A stretch of DNA of 64,000 nt, taken from Cyanobacteria bacterium CYA (GTDB lineage Bacteria > Planctomycetota > Phycisphaerae > Phycisphaerales > UBA1924). The notes under the pieces are model-generated. The model was not told the DNA's origin and ran no database searches. It was given only the letters and a program-made list of their open reading frames with translations. Shown here piece by piece: positions 30,801-39,800 of the stretch; position 1 is the stretch's first letter; every line of letters starts with the position of its first letter. Location of the stretch: the NCBI GenBank assembly GCA_008363215.1, contig RHKP01000005.1, forward strand, positions 62,001-126,000, written 5' to 3'. The position numbers were made by a program, and so were the translations under genes.

Positions 30801-33800
30801 CGGCCAGCGCCTGCCCGATCGCCGTGTTGGGCATGCCGACGCGCCGCGTACCCGGCTGGGTGCGCAGACGCTCGCTCTCGCGGAACAGGTCTTCGAGGAT
30901 CGGACGCAGCGACTGGGCGGACGAGTTTTCCAGCGGGAAGATGCGCACCACGATCGCCTCACCGATGGGCAGGCGGTCGAACAGGCCGATGATCTCCCGG
31001 ATCGCCCCGACGTTGGCCTGGCTCGATCCGATCATGATCGAGTTGGTGGCCGTGTCGGCAAGCACGCGGATTGGCGTGTTCAAGTCCAGTTCGACAGGCT
31101 TTTCGTCGAAGCCGTCGCGGAGGAGGTTGAGTCGTCGGATGTGCTCGCGCAGCGCGGCCGCGGCCGGCGAACCGGGCGCCTGCCGCGCCGTATCGAGCAT
31201 GGCGTTGATGGCCGCCACCACGTTCGCAGCGTCGCCGGTGCGCAGCGGTACGACGACCATGTCCTGCTGGGCCGAGGTGGTCGGGGGGGTGTCGAGTTTG
31301 GAGATCAGTTCGGCCACGACAAGAACGTCGGGCTGGGAGCCCATGATCGCCAATCCGCGTCGCGTCGTGAGAGGAACCAGCGTGACCGGCTCGGCCACCA
31401 GCCCCGCTCGGTCGGCCGGCTGGGCCCGCGTCACGCCGAACACTTCGAGCATGCGGACGATGTCGCCGGGCGCGTGATTGGTCACGTCGACGATCAGCAC
31501 GGTCTGTCCCAGCGTGCTCATGCTGCTCGGTGTCTGGTCCGACTGGGCGCCCATCGGGCCGGTGTCCAGTTCGCCGGCCAACGCCTGGATCTGCTGGTGC
31601 AGTTCGTCGCTCGACGAGATGATCAGCGCGTTGCTGTTGCGGTCAACTGCGATGGCCAGCGCCTCGTTGCGCTGCTGAGCCAGCGGCGCGAACGTCGTCA
31701 CCAGCGTGTCTCGCATCCGCACCGCCGGCACGTGCCGTAGCCGCAGCACGCGCGGCGAGGCCTGTGTGTCGGCCACCTGCTCGGTCAGCGTGGTCGCCAG
31801 CGCGAGAATTTGCTCAAACTGCTCGTCGTCGGCGCGGATGATCAGGGTGCCGCTCGCGTCGTCGCCGATCACGACCACTTCACGCGGGCTGCCGGCGCGC
31901 GAGCCCCGGCTGACGAACGCCTGTCGAATGGCGTCGGCAATGACCGAAGCCCGGCCGCTGGTGACCGGGATCACTCGAGGCTGGGGCAGGCGCATGAAGT
32001 CAGGGACATCGAGTTGCCTGACGATCGCCTCGATGCGCTCCAGTTCCTTGCGTCCGGCGAAGACGATGAGCGAGTTGGTCTGCACCTCGGCCGAGACGGT
32101 CGGCGTGCCCTCGGTGCTCACAAGCACCGTCGGCTCGTAGAAGTCGTTGTTCTGATTTCGTCCGCCGCGGTTTTCCTCTCGCAGACGGATCTGCTCGCGG
32201 CGGAGTTGATCTTCCAGCGGAGCGCGGAGCCCCTCGTTGAGCGCCTGGGCCACGCTGCGTGCGTCGGCGTGCCGCAGCGGAATGACGACCAGTTGCTGCG
32301 ACGTGTCGTATTCCTCGGTGTCGAGTTGCTTGAGCAGACTCTCGACGCCGCTCCACACCGACTCATCGGCGCTGATGACCAGCGAGTTGGTCGCCGGGTC
32401 TGGCACGATGGTCACGTCTCGCTGGGCCGGAGTGGTCGCCTCGGGCGCCAGACGCCCGTAGAAGACCTTGAGCGCTTCGGCGGTGGACTCAGCCGGGGCA
32501 AAGGCCAGTTTGATGAACTGTGTCCGACGGTTCGACGCCTTGGGTGTGTCGATTTCCTTGATGATCTGCTCGATGAAGGGCATCTCGTCGGCCGAGGCAG
32601 TCACCGCCAGCACATTGGTGTCGTAGAGCGGGTCGAAGTTGGCCTCGGGCGTGCCCTGGGTGCGCGGGCGGCCCCGCATCATGGCGCGAACCGTAAACGC
32701 CACGTCGGAGACCGACTGATGCTTGATTTCGATGCGGCGGAACTCGACGGGTGACTGCGTCGTCTCGATGTCCAGCCCGGCGATCTGCTCCTGCACAAGC
32801 GCGATGGCCTCGGCCGAGCCGGTGAGCATGAGCGAGTTGGTGCGCGTCATCGGTGTGATCTGGATGCGCACGCCGTCGGGCAGCGCCTCGCGCAGCGTAC
32901 CGGCGATGTCGACCGCCCGGGCCGCCTTGAGGGGGACTGTGACGATCTTGGCCGTCTCGGCCGACGGGAGCGTGTCGATCTGTCCGAGCAACCGGCGGAC
33001 CTGCTCGATGTCCTCAGCGCGGGCCGAGACCAGCACCGAACTCTGGTTCGGCTGAGCAGACACGATCACCTGCTCATCACCGCGGCGTGAGGGGAACATC
33101 TGCTGCACGGTGCGCACAGCCTCGGCCGGGTCGATGTGCTTGACGCCGATCATCTCGATCACGCGGTCGTCACCCAGTTCGGGCTGGTCCAGTTGGGCCA
33201 CCAGTTCGTCGAGCATTGCCAGTTCAGCCTGGTCGCCCGAAACGAGCAGCAGGTTTCCGTCCTGCGAGCCGATGATCGACACGCCGCCCTCACGCAAGCC
33301 CTGGGCGCGGGCGCGTTCTGCGAAGAACCGCGACAAACTGGCCGCGGCACTTCCGGCGTCGGCGTGCTGCAACTTGATCGACTTGACCGAACGTCCGCCC
33401 TCGACGCCGGCTTCGGCGATCTGACGGATGTAACCCTCGGCCAGGTCAACACGCGCCTTGTCGCCGATGAGAATCAGCACGCCGCGCTCACGGTCAACCT
33501 CGACACTCACCAGGTCGGGGTCGCGCCCCTGCCAACTGCGCCACCCGGGCGTGGCGGTCGCCTGCTCAATCATCTGCGCCATGGCCGCAAGATCCGAGCC
33601 CTGGGACTTGATCGCTCGCACCTCCAGCCGGGTCTGCTCGGCCAGGGGGCGGTCGAGTTGGGCGATGATCTCGAGCATCGTGTTGACGGTCTCCCCCTGT
33701 CCGAACACGACCAAACTGTTGGTGCGCTCGTTGGGCTGAACCAGCAGCGTGCCCGTGCTGGCGCCCGAGCGCCGCCCCGAGTTGCCGAACCAGCCGCCCA

Positions 33801-36800
33801 GACGCTCGTATTGCAGTTCGCTGGCCAGGCTCTGGACGGTGTCGTCGATGTCGCTTACACGGGCGTGCTTGAGTTCGACGATCTTGTATTGCACCTGCCG
33901 GCTTTCGGCCGGCACGTCGAACATCTGCACCATCGACTCGATCTGCTCGAAGTCGTTGTTCGAAGCCGACACGATGATGGTGCCGCTGCGCTCATCGCCG
34001 ACGATCGCCGCACCGCCGCTCTGCGGGCCTCGACGCCCCGAGATGCTGCCGCGCTCGCGGAAGAACTGCTGCAACTGCGCAGCGACCTCCACCGCGTTGG
34101 CCGTTTCCAGTTTGATCGAGCGGATCGGGAAACTCCCGACCTCGACCTCGTCGACCTGTGCGACGATGCCCCTGATCTGCTCCATGTCCTCCTTCGGCGC
34201 CTTGACGACAAAAAGCCGCGAGGTGTCCTCTGCCGAAATCTGGATTCGCTCCCGCTGCGCCGGGTCGCGCCCGACCACCACCTGCTCGACGATGCGGCGC
34301 ACGGCCGTCGGCGAAGCGTTCTGCAACGGGATGATCGCCAGTTCGACATTCTCGTCGTCCAGTTTCATGTCGGCTTCGGCGAGCAGGCGCGCCACTTCGG
34401 TGTGCTGCTCGCTGGTGCCGGTCACGAGGATGCTGTTGGTGCGCTGGTCGGGCACGAAGCGCGCCTGCGGCATCGCCTGTGCGTTGCGCCCGGCCCCGGT
34501 GCGCTGCGCATCGAACAGCGACTGGAATGTCCGGGCAAGTTCAGTTGCCTGCGCGCTCTTCAGCGGGTACTGCCGGATGGCCATGCGGTTGGTCACCGGT
34601 GAGAGGTCCAGCATGCCGATGAAGCGATCAACCAGCGCGATGGTCTCGTCCGTGCCGGCCACGATCAGCGCACTGTCGCTCGGATCGGCGACCAGACTGG
34701 TGCGCCCCGGATCGACGCGCGCCCGCACGGGCTGCCCGTCGGGCCCGCGCAGCGTCATGTCGAACAGTTGCTGCGCCTGCCGCCCTCTCGGCGCCGGGCT
34801 GAACAGGTCTTCCAGCGACGCCACCGCCTGCCGGGCTGAGACGTTCTCCAGCGGATACACCTTTACCGTCACTTCCACGGTGCTCGCCAGGCTCGACACG
34901 CCGGTGATCAGTTGTGAGACCGATTCGAAGTCTGTCTGATTGGCCCAGACGATCACCGCGTTGCCCACCGGATCGGGACGCACCGACACGTTGCCCGTGA
35001 ATCCTCCGGGATTAGCCGGGCCCGTGCGACCGACCTCACGCACCGTCTGCGCGACGATGTCCGCCACGTTTCGGGCGTCGGCAGTCGAGGGCAGCGTCAC
35101 GATGCGCACGCCCGTCGGCTCGGCGGGCATCTGCTGTTCGAGTTCATCCACCAGCACCGCGACGCGGTCGGTCAGGCGGGGCGAACCGACCACCAGCAGC
35201 GAGTTCGTCGACGGGTCGATCGCGATGACGATCGTTGCTTCTTCACTTCCTTTTTCGTTGTGCCCCGCCGGCTCGCCGGCCGGCTGGGCGGCGACAGCGT
35301 ACCCGATCACCAACGGTCCGAGCCCGTGGAACGAGGGGAGGATTCGAAAGTGCCGGGCGTCGCCGCTCTCTTCACCCTCCTTTTCCCGCCGATCCATCAA
35401 CTCCTCGGCCGAAATCACCTCGACCTTGACCCCGCCCTGCTGTTCGAGCATGCGCTGGATCGTCCGCGCCATCATCTGCGCGTCGGCTCGCGAGCGGTCG
35501 ACGGTGATCAGCCGCAACTGCCGCGACGAACTGAGCGTGGCGGCGTCGAGTTGCTTGACCAGCCCCTCAATGCCGGCGATCTGTTCACTCGTGCCGCGCA
35601 CAATCAGCGAGTTGCTCTGTGCGTCCACCTTCACCGTCGGCGGCACCTGCCCGCTCTGGTCGCTCTCGAACAGTTCGCCGATGCTGGCCGAGAGCGCACT
35701 CACGTCGGCATTGGTCAGTGTGATGACCCGCACAACGCGGTCCCCGCCCGGCCCGCCCGGGTCTCGCGCAACGTCAAGCCCCTTGACGACCTGCTCGGCC
35801 AGTTCAAGCACCGACGCGGGCGCACTGATGACCAGCGCGTTGAGCCGCGGCTCGGCCACGACCTTGACCGGCGCTTCATCCACCTTCATTCCCGAGCGCA
35901 TCATGTCGCGCATCAGGAGCGAACGTGACCACGGATCGGCCCCGACCAGCGGATCATCACGCTGGATGATCTGCTGCACCAGCGGTGCGATCGCCTCGGC
36001 CTGCGCGTATTCGAGGTACACCGTCCGCACACCCACGCCCGCCGGCTCGACTGTTTCGTCCATCGACTTGATCAACTCGCCCGCGCGAGCCAGCCGCTCG
36101 CTCGACGCCGCGACTACCAGCGAGTTGCTGGCCAACTCGGCCGTCACGGTCGCCGGCTTCTCGCCCGGCTCCAGGCCTGCCGACAGCGCCTGCTGCAACG
36201 CCGTCGCGACCGAGTCGGCCTTGCCCTTCTCCAGCCGGAATACCTGCACCTCGATGGAGCCGCTCTGCCGGGGCTGATCCAGAGTTCCGATCAACTGCTC
36301 GGCCAGCGGCATCAGCGCCGACGGTGCGCTGACCAGCAGTCGATTCGTCCGCGCGTCGGGTTCGACCGACACAGTCGGCACGCGCACGCCGGCCTTCTGC
36401 GCCCGCACCAAGGCCGTCGGCCATCGCGACTGATCGCTCAGCAGTGCCCTCGTTGCCGTCGCCACCCCCACCGCATCGGTGTGCGCCAGGTCGAATGACT
36501 TGACGTCAACCGCCGGCATTGCCGGCGCCCGCTCGTCCAGTTCGGTCAACTTCGCCACGGCCTGCGCGACTTCCTCCGCCTGACCGATCACGAGCACCGC
36601 GCCCGAGGTCGGCTCGGCGACGATCTCCATCGCCCGCCGCCCTTGCGGCAGCACCGCCTGCATCAACTTGCCGACCGTGGCCGCCAGTTGCTCGGCGTCT
36701 GCGTTCGCCGGCGTGAACGTCACCGTCGTGCGATCGGGATCTTCGGCCGGCTGATCGAGCCTTTCGATCATCGCCCGCGCCAGTTCCAGCGTGGCCGTCG

Positions 36801-39800
36801 GACCCGACACGATCAGGCTGTTCGTGCGTGGCTCTGCCTCAACGCGGATCTTGGGCGTCTCAGCGTATTGATAGTTCCTCGCCCGCATCTGGAGCATCAG
36901 GATGCGAGGATCGGTCTGCTGCTGGTCGACCAGCAATCGCTCGACCGTCTTGGCGATCGTCGCCGCGTCGGCGTGCTCGAGCGGGAAAGTCTGCACGTCG
37001 GGCTTCTCGGGGTCGAAAGGCTGACGGTCGAGCGGCTCGATCAGCGACTCCACCTTCTTCAGATCCGCGTCGGCTCCTGCGAGCAACAGAGCATTGGAAC
37101 TCGCGGCCGGCAGAATCGACACCTTCTCCCCGCTGGGCAGGTCCATGGTGGGCAGCGCCTGGTTGAGCGTCTGCGCCACCTGGTTGGCCTCGGCGTAGGT
37201 GAGCGGGACCACACGCACGGTCGAACGCCCCAGCGCTGCCGCCTCGGTGTCCAGCACGTCGATCAACTGCTTGGCCGCTTCCTGCAGCGCCTCGGGTGCC
37301 GAGATGATCAGCGTGTTTGATGAAGCATCCGATGCGACTTCCAGCAGTTCTTCGGGTTCGATCGCCAGTCCCTGCTCCCGCTGCGTTTCCTTCAGGCGGG
37401 CCGAGAGCATCTGCTCGATCACCGTCTTGACCCGGTCGGCTCGCGCGTGTTGCAACGGATACATCCGCAGCGTCGTGGCCGGAAGCGCGTACTTGGCGTC
37501 CACGTCCTTGAGCACTGCCTCGACGCGCCCGAAGATTTCCGTCGGCCCGCTCACCACCAGCGTGCGGCTGGCCGGTTCGGTGCTGATGGTGATGGCCGAC
37601 TGCACGTTGCTCGACAGCGCGCCCGAGTCGGCCAGTTGCTTGAGCGTGGTCTGCACGGCCGCCAGATCTGCCCGCTCCACGCGATAGGTCCGCAACTCAA
37701 CGTCTTCGGTGAGTTTGGCCTTGTCCAGCGACGCGACAATCTGCTCGAACCCCGCCAGGCGCTCCGTCGGCGCGTCGACGATCAGCGAGTTGGTCGCCCG
37801 GTCGCCTCGCACGAAGATCTCTTTCGGGCGTTGCAGGTCCGGCCGCGGATTGCCCCGCTGGTCGCGCGGCATGGGCGGCTCGGGATACATCTCGTCGATG
37901 GTCTTGGCCAGTTCCTCGGCCCGCGCAATTTTCAACGGAAAGATGCGGATCTGCCGGTCGGCTTCGTCAAACGACGTTGACTCGTTCAACTCCCGCACGA
38001 TCGATTCGATCTCGGTCATCACGTCTTCGTGCGCCGAGACGATCAGCGTGTTGGTCGCCGCGTCAGCCTGGATGTCCGCCGGCTTCTTGGCCCGCTCCTC
38101 GGCCGGACGCTGCGAATACGACCGCTCCAGCACGCTCGCCAGGTTGGCCGCATCCGTCGAACGCAGTTTCATGATCCGCAGCGGCGGGCGCTCGGCCACC
38201 TGTTGGTTGTCCAGGCTCCGCACCAACTGCTCGATAATGGTGAACTGCGTCGGCTGGGCCGCGATCAGCAGCGAGTTGGTCGTTTCGATCGGTTCAAACA
38301 CCGGCTCGGGCCCGCCGCTGACTTTCAGCGATTCGCTCGCGGCCACCATCTCGCGCAGGAACCCGATCACCTCGCCCACCTGCGCCAGACGCAGTTCGAT
38401 CATCCGCACCTCGCGCGCAGGACCGATCTGCCTCTGCAACTCATCGAGGATCTTCATGAACCGGGCCATCGCCTCGACGTCGGCCACCACCTCCAGCGAG
38501 TTTGATTCCTGGTCAATGGTCACGTCCACCGGCTGCGCGTCCGGAATCGCAGCGATCTGCGACGTGTAGATCGCAAGCGCACGCTCGCGCACGTCCGCCG
38601 CGTCGGCATTGGCGATCGGAACGATGCGCAGCCCGCGCTCCACGGGAACGGCCGTCAGGCTCTTGAGCACCTGCTCGACCTTCTCAAACGTCACTTCGTC
38701 GCCCGCGACGATCAGCGTCGAACTGCGCGGCTCCGTCTCGATCACCACCGGCACCTTCGGGCGACCCGTGCTGGCCGGGCTGCTCAGAGAGCCGTTCTGG
38801 CTCAGCCCCTGAAGCATCCTCGCCACCGAGTTCAGGTCGGCGTTGACCACGTGGTAGGTCCGCAGTTCGGCCACCGGCGGCACCTCGACGCGATCGAGTT
38901 TCTCTGCTAGTTCGCGCAGCGACTCCTCGCGGTCGGCCGGCGCGTCGATGATCAGCGAGTTGCTCGACGCGTCAGCCGAAACCGACACTTCCTTGGGCTC
39001 CTGAAGCCACGGCATGGGGCGACCGGCCCGGTCGGCCGGCATCGGGGGCTGCGGGTACAACTTGTCCATCGCCGCCGCCACGTCCGTCGCCTTGGCCACC
39101 TTGAGCGTGAACAGGAACGTGATCCGTTCCGGCTTGTCCGACTGCTCGGTGTTCAGGTCGTCGACGAACGTCTTGATCTCCTCGAACAACTCCTCGTGCG
39201 CCGCCACGATCAGCGTGTTGGTCGCCACGTCCGCCCGAATATCCACCGGGCGCGCCGCGCGGTCGCCCGGCGATCGCTGCGAATACTGAGACGTCAGCAT
39301 CGACGCGATGTTCGCCGCGTCGGCCGTTCGCAGCTGGAGCAACTTGAGAGGCGGCAGGTTGGACTGCTCGATGCGGTCCAGACGCTTGACGTAGTCGGCG
39401 ATCAACTGATGCTGGGCCGGCTCGGCCGTCACCATCAGCGAGTTGGTCCGCTCCACCGCCAGCACCCCGGCCGCAGGAACCTCCCGCGCCGGGTCGATCG
39501 AGTCGGCCGATGCGAGAAACTCCATGAGCGGCGCGACCAAGTCGGCCGCCTTGCCGTTTTCCACCTCGATCAGGCGCGTCGTCCGCGCCGGCGGCATCAA
39601 CTGCTGCGCCTGCTGAAGCGCCGAACTGAATATCCGCAACGCCTCAGCCCGCCCCTTGACGATCAACTTGCCCGCCACCGCGTCGACTTCGTACTCCACC
39701 GGCCCCGCGTCGGTGGCATCCATGCCTGCGGTCTGCGCCGTGTACAACTCCATCGCTCGCGCGATCAACTTCGCAGGGTCGGGACCAAGCAGCGTCATCA

